NCBI GenBank assembly: GCA_965246925.1
Contig: OZ251994.1
Span: 992,001-1,056,000, forward strand
Direction of reading: 5' to 3'
DNA length: 64,000 bases
Source: JANPPS01 sp965246925
GTDB lineage: Bacteria; Pseudomonadota; Alphaproteobacteria; Acetobacterales; Acetobacteraceae
Positions within the stretch are counted from its first letter, which is position 1. Every line of letters begins with the position of its first letter. A program made the position numbers and the translations under genes. The notes beneath the pieces were generated by a model that was given only the letters and a program-made list of their open reading frames with translations, was not told where the DNA came from and did no database searches. Below are positions 10,149 through 18,252 of the stretch, piece after piece.

Positions 10149-10180
10149 CCAAACCGCCGGGTCTTTGTCCGGCGGTTTGG
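10149..10180 (+). terminator. intercistronic stem-loop after the binding-protein gene
   Basis: Perfect 12-bp stem CCAAACCGCCGG / CCGGCGGTTTGG with an 8-base loop (GTCTTTGT), 21 bases after the binding-protein stop and 46 before the permease start. There is no run of T after it. Placement fits an mRNA-stabilising or attenuating hairpin that keeps binding protein in excess over membrane components, as known for other ABC operons. That role is inference. Confidence 0.7.
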
Positions 10181-10225
10181 GACCCATGGCCCCCGTTTCC
10201 GGGTTTAACATGAGGCACGCGCCCA

Positions 10226-11140
10226 GTGTCTGATCACCAGGCGCTCTCGATACAGCGTGCCAGCCGTGGCTATGGGCGCCTCACTCCGTTGTGGTTCCTT
10301 CTCCCATCTGTCCTGGCGCTGCTGGTGATCGGGATCTATCCGACGCTGTTCGCGGTGGTGACGTCGTTGCGGCGGTATAACATCACCCGCTCGCGCGATG
10401 GCTTCCCCTTCGTCGGGCTGGCTAACTACCAGCAGGTGCTGAGCGATCCGACCTTCTGGCAAACTCTCGGACGGACGCTGAGATTCTTCCTCTGCGTGAT
10501 GCCGGTCGAGATCGCCCTCGGTCTGGCCATCGCCTTGATGCTGCACAAGCCCGGTCTCGGCTTTCTGCGCGCGCTGGCCCGGGTGTCGCTGGTCATCCCG
10601 CTGGCTACGACCTACGCGGTCGTCGGGCTGTTGGGCCGGCTGATCTTCAACCGCGATTTCGGCGTCGCCAACAGCATCATCGGGCTGTTCGGTTTCCAGC
10701 CATTCGACTGGCTCGGCAATAGCGGCGGCGCCTTTGCTGCGATCTGCGTCATGGATGTCTGGCAATGGACGCCGTTCTGCGCGCTGATCTTCCTGTCGGG
10801 ATTGTCCATGGTTCCCGTCGACATCGAAGAAGCGGCGCGGCTGGAAACCACCAGCCGGTCTGCCCTGCTCACCCATGTGCAACTGCCCTACCTCCTGCCC
10901 GGCTTCACCGCAATGCTCATCTTGCGGTCCGCCGACGTGCTGAAGCTGTTCGACGTGGTGTTCACCATGACCCGCGGCGGTCCGGGCGCCGCGACCGAGC
11001 TGATCTCGATCTACATCCAGCGCGTCGGCTTCCGCATCTTCGACCTGGGCACGGCGTCGGCGCAGGCCCTGTTGCTCCTGGTGATCACCATCGTGCTCGC
11101 GCGGTTCTACATCCGCTTTTTCTACCGGGAGATCGAATGA
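10226..11140 (+). CDS. sugar/polyol ABC transporter permease (MalF/SmoF type)
   Basis: Inner-membrane half of the CUT1 importer. The 304 residues include about six hydrophobic segments and the cytoplasmic EAA loop (VDIEEAARLETTSRSALLTH ending in LP), which docks with the ATPase. The start is a GTG at 10226 in a gap of 98 bases after the binding-protein gene. The stop overlaps the next permease start (ATGA), so the two permeases are translationally coupled. Confidence 0.93.
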   Translation: MSDHQALSIQRASRGYGRLTPLWFLLPSVLALLVIGIYPTLFAVVTSLRRYNITRSRDGFPFVGLANYQQVLSDPTFWQTLGRTLRFFLCVMPVEIALGLAIALMLHKPGLGFLRALARVSLVIPLATTYAVVGLLGRLIFNRDFGVANSIIGLFGFQPFDWLGNSGGAFAAICVMDVWQWTPFCALIFLSGLSMVPVDIEEAARLETTSRSALLTHVQLPYLLPGFTAMLILRSADVLKLFDVVFTMTRGGPGAATELISIYIQRVGFRIFDLGTASAQALLLLVITIVLARFYIRFFYREIE

Positions 11141-11961
11141 TGCCCGCTCAGCTGCCGGGGCGCCTGCTGCACGGGATCGGCCTGCTGCTGGTTCTGGCGA
11201 TGACCATTTTCCCGTTCTACTGGATGGTCTCGTCTTCGCTCAAAACTCAGGCCGACCTGCTCGCCTCGCCGCCGGTCTGGGTATTCACACCGACGCTCTC
11301 CAACTACGCCATGGTGTTCGCGGACGAGAAGGTGGTGAAGGCGATCGGCAACTCGTTGATCGTGGCCTTCTTCAGCACGCTGCTCTCGGTCGTCCTCGGC
11401 ACCCCGGCCGCGTTCGCCCTGGCGCGCTATGACTTTCGCGGCAAGGCGGACCTTTGGTTCTGGTTCATCTCCAACCGTTTCATCAGCCCCATCGTTCTGG
11501 CCCTGCCGATCTACCTGGTGGCCCAGAACGCCGGACTGCTCGACACCCACCTGATCCTGATCCTGGTTTACGTGACCTTCATCCTACCCTTGGTGATTTG
11601 GCTGTGCACCGACCAGTTCCGCTCCATTCCCAAAGACCTGGAGGAGGCGGCGCGGCTCGAGGGCGCCAGCCAGTTCGCCATATTCTGGCGAATCTACCTG
11701 CCACTGGGCCTGCCGGGGATCGCCGTCTCGGCGATATTCGGTTTCATCTTCTCTTGGAATGAGCTGCTCTATGCGCTCGTGCTCACCCGGCGCGAGGTGC
11801 AAACGGCCCCGGTCATCGCGACCAGCTTCATGTCGGGCTATGAGCTGCCATGGGGCAAGATCATGGCGACCGGCACCGTGATCGTACTGCCAGTGACGAT
11901 CTTCGCGCTTCTCGTCTCGCGCCACATGGTCCGCGGATTGACGATGGGAGCCACCAAATGA
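11137..11961 (+). CDS. sugar/polyol ABC transporter permease (MalG/SmoG type)
   Basis: Second membrane subunit of the CUT1 importer, 274 residues. Its first segment (LLHGIGLLLVLAMTIFPFYW) is followed by the MalG-like periplasmic stretch and the EAA loop (PKDLEEAARLEGASQFAIFW, ending in LPLGLPGI). Tandem ATGs at 11137 and 11140 are both possible starts; the first overlaps the preceding stop by four bases. The 3' end overlaps the ATPase gene by ATGA. Length and topology are normal. Confidence 0.93.
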   Translation: MMPAQLPGRLLHGIGLLLVLAMTIFPFYWMVSSSLKTQADLLASPPVWVFTPTLSNYAMVFADEKVVKAIGNSLIVAFFSTLLSVVLGTPAAFALARYDFRGKADLWFWFISNRFISPIVLALPIYLVAQNAGLLDTHLILILVYVTFILPLVIWLCTDQFRSIPKDLEEAARLEGASQFAIFWRIYLPLGLPGIAVSAIFGFIFSWNELLYALVLTRREVQTAPVIATSFMSGYELPWGKIMATGTVIVLPVTIFALLVSRHMVRGLTMGATK

Positions 11962-13088
11962 CCACCGCCGCCGGCCGGAACGATACCGGCTACCTCCGCC
12001 TCGTCGGCATCGAGAAACGCTATGGCGCCACCCGCGTCATCAACGGCGTCGACATCTCGGCGCAGCAGGGCGAGTTCGTCGTCTTCGTCGGTCCCTCCGG
12101 CTGCGGCAAGTCCACCTTATTGCGCATGATCGCGGGCCTCGAAGACGCCAGTGCGGGTGACGTGTTCATCGACAACGTGCGCGTGACCGAATTGGAGCCT
12201 GCCAAGCGCCAAGTGTCGATGGTGTTCCAGAGCTACGCGCTGTTTCCGCATATGACGGTGCGCGACAACATCGCCTTCGGCCTCAAGATGTCCAAGGTGC
12301 CCAAGCCCGAGATCGAGCGGCAGGTGGCCGAGGCCGCGCGCATCCTGCAGATGGAACCGCTACTGGACCGCAAACCGCGCCAGTTGTCTGGCGGCCAGCG
12401 TCAGCGCGTGGCCATCGGGCGCGCGATCGTGCGCCACCCGAAGCTGTTCCTGTTCGATGAGCCGTTGTCCAACCTCGATGCCGAATTGCGGTCGCAGATG
12501 CGGGTCGAGATCGCGCGGCTGCACCGCGACCTGGGTGTGACCATGATCTACGTCACGCATGACCAGGTCGAGGCGATGACGCTGGCCGACCGCATCGTCG
12601 TGCTGCGTGGCGGCCGGGTCGAGCAGATCGGCGCGCCGACCGACCTGTACGATACCCCGGCCAACATGTTCGTGGCGGGCTTCATCGGCTCTCCGAAGAT
12701 GAATTTCATCGAGGTCCAGGTATCGGCGCGGGAGGGGGCAACGATCGAGCTGGTCCATCCGGCGCTGAGTGCCACGCTACGGGTGCAGGCCCGGCGACCC
12801 AGCAGCATGGGGGGACCAAAGCCCGGCGAAACCCTCATTCTGGGACTGCGGCCGGAGCACCTGTCGTTGGCGGACGGGCCATGCCGGATCACGCTGACGG
12901 CCGATCTGTGCGAAAGCCTGGGCGGCAGCACGCTGGTCTATGCACAGGTGCCGTCCACGGGAGCGGCTGGAGAGACGATCGTGTTGCAGTCGCCCGGGCG
13001 CCGCATGTTCGGCAAGGGCGAGGCCTTCACCGCCTCGTTCGACGCGGCACAGGCCTACGTGTTCGAACAGGGAGGCGTGGCCTTCTAG
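11958..13088 (+). CDS. sugar/polyol ABC transporter ATP-binding protein (SmoK/UgpC/MsmK type)
   Basis: ATPase of the CUT1 importer, 376 residues. Walker A is GPSGCGKST, the signature LSGGQRQRVAIGRA, Walker B LFLFDEPLSNLD, and the H-loop YVTHDQVEAMTLADR. The C-terminal third is the TOBE-containing regulatory domain typical of MalK/UgpC proteins (LGLRPEHLSLADG). The ATG at 11958 overlaps the permease stop by four bases; an in-frame start at 11850 would lie inside the permease gene and is rejected. All catalytic motifs are intact. Confidence 0.95.
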   Translation: MTTAAGRNDTGYLRLVGIEKRYGATRVINGVDISAQQGEFVVFVGPSGCGKSTLLRMIAGLEDASAGDVFIDNVRVTELEPAKRQVSMVFQSYALFPHMTVRDNIAFGLKMSKVPKPEIERQVAEAARILQMEPLLDRKPRQLSGGQRQRVAIGRAIVRHPKLFLFDEPLSNLDAELRSQMRVEIARLHRDLGVTMIYVTHDQVEAMTLADRIVVLRGGRVEQIGAPTDLYDTPANMFVAGFIGSPKMNFIEVQVSAREGATIELVHPALSATLRVQARRPSSMGGPKPGETLILGLRPEHLSLADGPCRITLTADLCESLGGSTLVYAQVPSTGAAGETIVLQSPGRRMFGKGEAFTASFDAAQAYVFEQGGVAF

Positions 13089-13108
13089 GCTGGAGAACGA
13101 TTTTGGCG

Positions 13109-13837
13109 ATGATGGATTTCCAAGATAAGACGGTGTTGGTCACGGGGGCCGGGAAGGGGATCGGCCGTGCTACCGCACTTCACCTGGCCGCTCATGGTGC
13201 TTCGATCGTCGCCCTCGGCCGGTCCGCGGCGGACCTCGACAGCCTGCAGGCCGAGATCGGCTGCCGCACGATTACCGTCGACTTGGAAGACGCCGCCGCC
13301 ACGCACGCGGCCGGTGTCGCGGCGTTGCCGGCCGATTTCGTGGTCAATTGCGCGGGTGTGGCGGAGCTCGGCCCCTGCCTTGACGTGGGCGCCGAAACGT
13401 TCGACCGGGTGATGGCCGTGAACTGCCGCGCACCGATGCTGCTGAGCCAGGTCTATGCGAAACACAGGATCGGGCAGGGCCGGCAAGGCGCCATCGTCAA
13501 CGTGTCGAGCATCTCCTCCACCATCGGTTTCGCCGACCACGCCGCCTATTGCGCTTCGAAGGGCGCGCTCGACGCGCTGACGCGGGTGATGGCCAACGAA
13601 CTCGGCCGCCAGGGTATCCGGGTCAATGCCGTCAACCCCGGCGTCACGCTGACGCCGATGGCCGAGAGGGCCTGGAGCGACCCGGCCAAGTCCGTCCCGA
13701 TGCTGGCACGCATGCCGATAGGGCGCTTCATCCAACCTCTGGAGGTGGCAAGCGTGATCGCCTACCTGCTGTCCGACGCCGCCGCTATGGTCAACGGCAT
13801 CTGCATGCCGGTCGATGGCGGCTTCCTGATCAACTGA
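13109..13837 (+). CDS. SDR family oxidoreductase, L-xylulose reductase-like
   Basis: Short-chain dehydrogenase of 242 residues with the NAD(P) motif TGAGKGIGR, NCAG, the catalytic Ser in VNVSS, and YCASK carrying Tyr and Lys. The segment AWSDPAKSVPMLARMPIGRF resembles animal dicarbonyl/L-xylulose reductase, as remembered, more closely than generic SDRs. L-xylulose reductases interconvert L-xylulose and xylitol. With the polyol importer upstream and a xylitol/sorbitol-type MDR downstream, a role in pentitol or hexitol oxidation is likely; substrate is inferred. Two adjacent ATGs (13109, 13112) are possible starts. Confidence 0.88.
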   Translation: MMDFQDKTVLVTGAGKGIGRATALHLAAHGASIVALGRSAADLDSLQAEIGCRTITVDLEDAAATHAAGVAALPADFVVNCAGVAELGPCLDVGAETFDRVMAVNCRAPMLLSQVYAKHRIGQGRQGAIVNVSSISSTIGFADHAAYCASKGALDALTRVMANELGRQGIRVNAVNPGVTLTPMAERAWSDPAKSVPMLARMPIGRFIQPLEVASVIAYLLSDAAAMVNGICMPVDGGFLIN

Positions 13838-13862
13838 GCAAAACAACCGGACGAGGACAATC

Positions 13863-14900
13863 ATGAAAGCATTGGTGCTGGAGCAGCAAAACGAGCTCAG
13901 CCTGCGGGAGATCGATCTGCCGCTGACCGTCGGACCGGGCGACGTCAAGATCAAGATCGACACGGTAGGCGTCTGTGGCAGCGACGTGCACTACTATACG
14001 CACGGCCGGATCGGCCCGTTCGTGGTGAACGCGCCGATGGTGCTGGGCCATGAGGCCGCGGGCACTGTGGTCGAAGCCGGCGCCGGGGTGACGACGCTCA
14101 AGCCCGGGGACCGCGTCTGCATGGAGCCCGGCGTGCCTGATCTGTCCTCGCGCGCCACGCTGCTTGGCCTCTACAACGTCGATCCCAAGGTGGTGTTCTG
14201 GGCGACGCCACCCGTCCATGGCGTGCTCACGCCCTACGTCGTCCATCCCGCGGCCTTCACCTTCAAGCTGCCCGACAACGTGTCCTTCGCCGAAGCCGCC
14301 ATGGTCGAGCCGTTCGCCGTCGGGCTGCAAGCGGCGGTGAAGGCAAAGATCCGGCCCGGCGACACCGCCATCGTGACCGGTGCCGGGCCGATCGGGATCA
14401 TGGCCGCCCTGGCAGCGCTGGCGGGTGGATGTTCGCAGGTGATCGTCTCGGACCTGATCGACGAGAAACTCGCGATCGCCCGCCGATACGCCGGCATATC
14501 GACCGTCAACATCCGTACCCAGAGCCTTGCGGATGCGATCGATCGGGCGACCGGCGGCTGGGGTGCGGACCTGCTGATGGAGGCAAGCGGCGCCGTGAAG
14601 GCGTATGACGGCATCGACCGCCTGCTCCGTCCCGGCGGCTGCCTCGTGGTGATCGGCATGCCGGTCGAGCCGGTCCAGATCGACATGGCCTCGATGGCAG
14701 CAAAGGAAATCCGGATCGAGACCGTGTTCCGCTACGCCAACGTGTTCGACCGTGCCCTGTCGATGATCGCCTCGGGCAAAGTCGACCTTAAGCCGCTTAT
14801 TAGCGAAACGTTTGCTTTCGAAGAAAGCGTGGCCGCCTTCGAACGTGCCGCCGAAGGACGGCCCGGGGACGTGAAACTCCAAATCAAAATTGGTGAGTAA
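13863..14900 (+). CDS. zinc-dependent xylitol/sorbitol/L-arabinitol-type dehydrogenase (MDR)
   Basis: Medium-chain, NAD-dependent polyol dehydrogenase of 345 residues. The zinc-site Cys is in GVCGSDVHYY, the His-Glu pair in GHEAAG, and the nucleotide fold in TGAGPIGIMAA. It lacks the four-cysteine structural zinc loop of classical alcohol dehydrogenases: the region after DRVCMEPG has no Cys cluster, as in many sorbitol and xylitol dehydrogenases. It starts 25 bases after the SDR gene with GAGGA upstream and ends the operon. Together the two enzymes could run a polyol-ketose shuttle such as L-arabinitol to L-xylulose to xylitol to D-xylulose; no kinase gene is present here. Confidence 0.9.
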   Translation: MKALVLEQQNELSLREIDLPLTVGPGDVKIKIDTVGVCGSDVHYYTHGRIGPFVVNAPMVLGHEAAGTVVEAGAGVTTLKPGDRVCMEPGVPDLSSRATLLGLYNVDPKVVFWATPPVHGVLTPYVVHPAAFTFKLPDNVSFAEAAMVEPFAVGLQAAVKAKIRPGDTAIVTGAGPIGIMAALAALAGGCSQVIVSDLIDEKLAIARRYAGISTVNIRTQSLADAIDRATGGWGADLLMEASGAVKAYDGIDRLLRPGGCLVVIGMPVEPVQIDMASMAAKEIRIETVFRYANVFDRALSMIASGKVDLKPLISETFAFEESVAAFERAAEGRPGDVKLQIKIGE

Positions 14901-15023
14901 ACCGCTCGCCCCTCGATTGCCTGCCAGTCTGCTCGCGCCCTGACCGGTGATGCTCGTTGTAAGGAACGCTACAAGTCTATTTGGGACCTCCATGAATCCG
15001 TTTCGCCGATACAGGATCGCGAT

Positions 15024-15044
15024 CGGTTTCCATGCCGGAAACCG
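15024..15044. terminator. stem-loop between convergent genes
   Basis: Perfect 8-bp stem CGGTTTCC / GGAAACCG around ATGCC, in the 211-base gap between the polyol dehydrogenase and the oppositely oriented GntR gene. There is no T-run on either strand, so a bidirectional terminator is only a plausible reading. Two similar stretches ending in GATACA flank it. Confidence 0.4.
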
Positions 15045-15111
15045 GTTCCGGCGATACACTTAAATCGGATCGAGCGTTGCCGAGAGGAATGCTCGGAGTA
15101 GCGTCGGGCGC

Positions 15112-15810
15112 TCAAGCGGCAACGATCGAAAAGCCCGGTAGCCGGGAAACCACGTCCTCAACGGGCTGGAGATGTTTTTCGAGAACGCCTCGTGCAGTCG
15201 TTTCGTCGTGCGCCAGGAGAGCCGTCAGCAACTCCTGGTGCTCGATCATGATGCGATCAATGCGGTTCGGATTTAAAGCCATGGCTGCCGTTGCCACACG
15301 CATCCGCCGAGACCGGAGAGAATCATAGGCTTCGGCTAGAACGACATTTCCCGGCACAGCTACCATCGCACGATGGAAAGACCAATCCAGCTGCACATGC
15401 TTGATGTACCCCTGAGAGTTCTTCACCTGCAACATTTTCTTCAGCAAGGCCGCCATCTCGACGGGAATGGCCAGCTTGCCCTGACAGATTCGAGCTATGG
15501 AGTAACCCTCCATGACGCGCCGCGTCTCGTAGAGGTCGCCGAGCTCTTGAGCGGTGACCTGACGAACGAGTGCGCCGCGCCTGGGCAGAAGATCGATAAA
15601 GCGCTCGGCCTCGAGGCGATGGAATGCCTCTCGGACAGGAGTTCGCGAGACATTCATCGCCGAAGAGATCTGCTCCTCCTCGATGAACGATCCACCCGCA
15701 AAATGCCCCAGAAGGATCTCCTGCGACACGTACTGGTAGACACGCTCCCGCGCGGGTTCACTCGCCTCTGATGCGTTGTGACGGGTCTTAGCTTGCAAGG
15801 CGTCTCTCAT
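15112..15810 (-). CDS. GntR family transcriptional regulator (FadR/FCD subfamily)
   Basis: Ligand-responsive DNA-binding protein of 232 residues. The N-terminal winged helix-turn-helix includes EEEQISSAMNVSRTPVREAF, the GntR hallmark; the rest is an all-helical FCD ligand domain. The open frame extends upstream to 15957, but that part crosses the divergent promoter, so the ATG at 15810 before the helix-turn-helix is chosen; its ribosome site is weak. It is divergent from the hydrolase/peptide-type transporter unit with a GTATAC-centred palindrome between them, and a close copy of the palindrome precedes the creatininase unit at 22120. It therefore probably controls both units and itself. Confidence 0.9.
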   Translation of the reverse strand: MRDALQAKTRHNASEASEPARERVYQYVSQEILLGHFAGGSFIEEEQISSAMNVSRTPVREAFHRLEAERFIDLLPRRGALVRQVTAQELGDLYETRRVMEGYSIARICQGKLAIPVEMAALLKKMLQVKNSQGYIKHVQLDWSFHRAMVAVPGNVVLAEAYDSLRSRRMRVATAAMALNPNRIDRIMIEHQELLTALLAHDETTARGVLEKHLQPVEDVVSRLPGFSIVAA

Positions 15811-15857
15811 TCCGACGGTTGATACCTTAAGAATAATGTGGACACCACCGTATTCGC

Positions 15858-15869
15858 CGTGTATACACG
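15858..15869. promoter_or_regulatory. candidate GntR operator 1
   Basis: Perfect 12-bp palindrome CGTGTATACACG in the divergent promoter region, 48 bases from the GntR start and 32 from the hydrolase start. FadR-type GntR proteins often bind palindromes centred on GTATAC. The ten bases GTATACACGA recur before the creatininase gene at 22084-22093. Operator function is inferred from position and recurrence. Confidence 0.6.
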
Positions 15870-15901
15870 ATGCACATCGAAACGCAATGGAGAGAAGCAA
15901 A

Positions 15902-16726
15902 ATGCGTGTTGCGGCCTGCCAGCTCAATTCCAAAAGTGACAAAGAAGCGAACATCACGACGGCGCTCAGCTTGCTCGACCGGGCTGCCAGCTACGGCGCT
16001 GACCTCGCCGTGCTCCCAGAATACACCGAGTTTATGGGTGACGACGCTGGTGCTATGGCGGCGGCCGAGTCGCTTCCCGGCCCGACCACCAACCGGATCG
16101 CCGCCAAGGCGCGGGAGCACAAGATGTGGGTGCTGCTCGGCTCGATGCGCATTGCGGAACCAGGCGCCAACCAGTGCAGCAATACCAGCGTGTTGTTCGA
16201 CCGCGACGGCCAGATCGTCACGACTTACCGCAAGCTGCATTTGTATGACGTCAACCTTCCGGGCCGGGTCGTCTACAAGGAGTCCGACACGGTGCTCGCC
16301 GGGTCGGACATCGTTACGACCGACATCGAAGGTGTCACGGCGGGGCTGTCGATCTGCTACGACGTGCGCTTCCCCGAGCTTTACCGCATCATGACGCTCG
16401 TGGGCGCTAAGCTGCTCTTCGTGCCGGCCGCTTTCGCGCTTTACACGGGGCGGGACCACTGGGAACTCCTGCTCCGGGCCCGCGCGGTCGAGAACCAGTG
16501 CTATGTCATCGCCGCCGCCCAGGTCGGCACATACCTGCCAGGCAAGGCGTGCGCCGGCCGCAGCATGATCATCGATCCTTGGGGCACCGTGCTTGCCACG
16601 GCGCAGGACGGTGTCGGCATCGCCGTCGCCGACCTGAACTTCGACCAGCTCGACAAGGTCCGTGAAGAGCTGCCGGCGATTACAAACCGCCGCCCCGACA
16701 TCTACTCCATCGGGAGGGCCGCATGA
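15902..16726 (+). CDS. carbon-nitrogen hydrolase (nitrilase superfamily amidase)
   Basis: Predicted cytoplasmic amidase of 274 residues hydrolysing a C-N bond in a small amide, nitrile or N-carbamoyl compound. The catalytic triad is visible: Glu in VLPEYTEF, Lys in TYRKLHLYD, Cys in SICYDVRFPELYR. These blocks resemble the Nit/deaminated-glutathione amidase branch, which does not settle the substrate. GGAGAG lies about 7 bases before the chosen ATG; an in-frame extension to 15836 would overlap the operator. It is the first gene of the rightward unit and overlaps the next gene (ATGA), coupling it to the peptide-type importer. The imported compound or a product of it is the likely substrate. 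Confidence 0.9.
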   Translation: MRVAACQLNSKSDKEANITTALSLLDRAASYGADLAVLPEYTEFMGDDAGAMAAAESLPGPTTNRIAAKAREHKMWVLLGSMRIAEPGANQCSNTSVLFDRDGQIVTTYRKLHLYDVNLPGRVVYKESDTVLAGSDIVTTDIEGVTAGLSICYDVRFPELYRIMTLVGAKLLFVPAAFALYTGRDHWELLLRARAVENQCYVIAAAQVGTYLPGKACAGRSMIIDPWGTVLATAQDGVGIAVADLNFDQLDKVREELPAITNRRPDIYSIGRAA

Positions 16727-18249
16727 CACGCACCTCCCGCGTCTCACGCCGAGCCATGTTGGGAGGGGCGGCAGCCCTTCCCTTCCTCCACCTGCCCGGC
16801 GCCCGCGCGGCGCAGCCCGGTGTCCTCAACTTCGGACTGTCGAGCTATCCGCCGAACCTTCAGCCCTGGTCGCAAGCCGGCACTGCCGCCGGCACGGTCA
16901 AGCTGCTGGTTCATCGCGGCCTGCTGTCATACGACGCCAAAGGCGATTACGCGCCCGAGCTGGCCGAAAGCTGGGGCAACGAGAGCCCGACCGTTTGGAC
17001 GTTCAAGCTGCGTAGCGACGCCCAGTTCAGCAACGGCGCCAAGGTCACTAGCGCCGACGTGAAGTGGACCATCGAACAGGTGACCGGCGAGAAATCGACT
17101 GCGTTTCTGCGCAACGAGATGCAAGGGATCGAGCGGGTGGAGACGCCAGACGATCTCACTGTGCGTCTCGTAACCAAGGCGCCGGTCTCCACCCTGCCGA
17201 TCTGGTTCGCAAACTACAACATGCCTATCGTGCAGAAGGGCACGGACCTGAACCAACCGGTCGGCGCCGGGCCGTTCGTCATCATAGGGCAGGAGCGCGG
17301 CACTTCGATCACGTTGGCTCCCTCGCCGCACTACTACAAGCCTGGCCTGCCGAAGCTGACGAAGGTCCTGATCACCGTCTACGCCGACGAGAACTTGCGC
17401 GTCGCAGCCCTGCAGGCCGGCGACGTCGACCTGATCGAGTATGTCCCCTGGCAATCCATGCAGTCGATAGGGGCCAATCCGGCCCTGAAACTCGACGCAG
17501 TCGATGGGCCCTTCATGTGCCTGCTGTTCAACGGTTCGAAACAACCGCTGAACGACCCGCGCGTGCGCCGGGCGATCGCCCACGCGATCCGGCGCGAGGA
17601 TATCGTGAAGGCCGCCTTCTTCGGGCAGGGCAGCCCGATGGCGCATCTGCCGATCTCAGACCAGAGCCCGTTCTTCAACAAGGACCTAGCGAACGGCTGG
17701 GCCTATGACCCCGCACTCGCCAAGAAGCTGCTTGCCGAGGCCGGCGTCGGCTCCGGGTTCTCCTGCCGGATCCTGTCGACCTCGACGTACGGCATGCTGA
17801 AGAGCACCGCGGAGATCGTGCAGCAGCACCTGGGCGAGATCGGCATTAAGACCGAGCTCAACCTTCCCGACTGGTCCACGCGCGTCCAGCTGGGCAACCG
17901 AGGCCAGTATGACATCGCCGTGCATGGCACCGCGGCCGACAGCAACGACCCAGACGCCCTGACCTCTGTCCTCGACGGGGGACTGTCGCCGTCCATGAGC
18001 CGGTCGGCGAACCTGCCGATTCCCAAGCTTCAGGCATTGCTGCAGGCGGGCCGGGCCGAGTTCGACTCTGAAAAGCGCCGCGCGATCTACCACGACCTCG
18101 AACAAGCGGCCCTTGAGGAGGTGCCCATGGTCGGTCTCTGCTGGCGTAAACAGGGCTATGCGATGGGAAAGCAGGTCAACGGGTTCACCAATCTCCCGGG
18201 CCAATTGACCTTCTTCTCCGGCGTCAGCCTCGAGAAAGTCTCGAACTAG
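16723..18249 (+). CDS. ABC transporter substrate-binding protein, family 5 (peptide/nickel type)
   Basis: Periplasmic binding protein of 508 residues of the DppA/OppA family. The N-terminus (RTSRVSRRAMLGGAAALPFL) has a twin arginine before a hydrophobic stretch and looks like a Tat signal. The family-5 core follows, with FNGSKQPLNDPRVRRAIAHA in the middle. Family-5 proteins bind peptides but also opines, glutathione, nickel chelates and oligosaccharides, so the ligand is open. The ATG overlaps the hydrolase stop by four bases. It heads a complete importer with the next three genes. Confidence 0.93.
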   Translation: MTRTSRVSRRAMLGGAAALPFLHLPGARAAQPGVLNFGLSSYPPNLQPWSQAGTAAGTVKLLVHRGLLSYDAKGDYAPELAESWGNESPTVWTFKLRSDAQFSNGAKVTSADVKWTIEQVTGEKSTAFLRNEMQGIERVETPDDLTVRLVTKAPVSTLPIWFANYNMPIVQKGTDLNQPVGAGPFVIIGQERGTSITLAPSPHYYKPGLPKLTKVLITVYADENLRVAALQAGDVDLIEYVPWQSMQSIGANPALKLDAVDGPFMCLLFNGSKQPLNDPRVRRAIAHAIRREDIVKAAFFGQGSPMAHLPISDQSPFFNKDLANGWAYDPALAKKLLAEAGVGSGFSCRILSTSTYGMLKSTAEIVQQHLGEIGIKTELNLPDWSTRVQLGNRGQYDIAVHGTAADSNDPDALTSVLDGGLSPSMSRSANLPIPKLQALLQAGRAEFDSEKRRAIYHDLEQAALEEVPMVGLCWRKQGYAMGKQVNGFTNLPGQLTFFSGVSLEKVSN

Positions 18250-18252
18250 GGC

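Noticed and set aside
12881..13108. N-terminal extension of the SDR frame
   Set aside because: It overlaps the ATPase gene out of frame and adds low-complexity residues before the normal SDR start.
15811..15957. N-terminal extension of the GntR regulator
   Set aside because: It would cover the divergent promoter, the palindrome and the hydrolase start.
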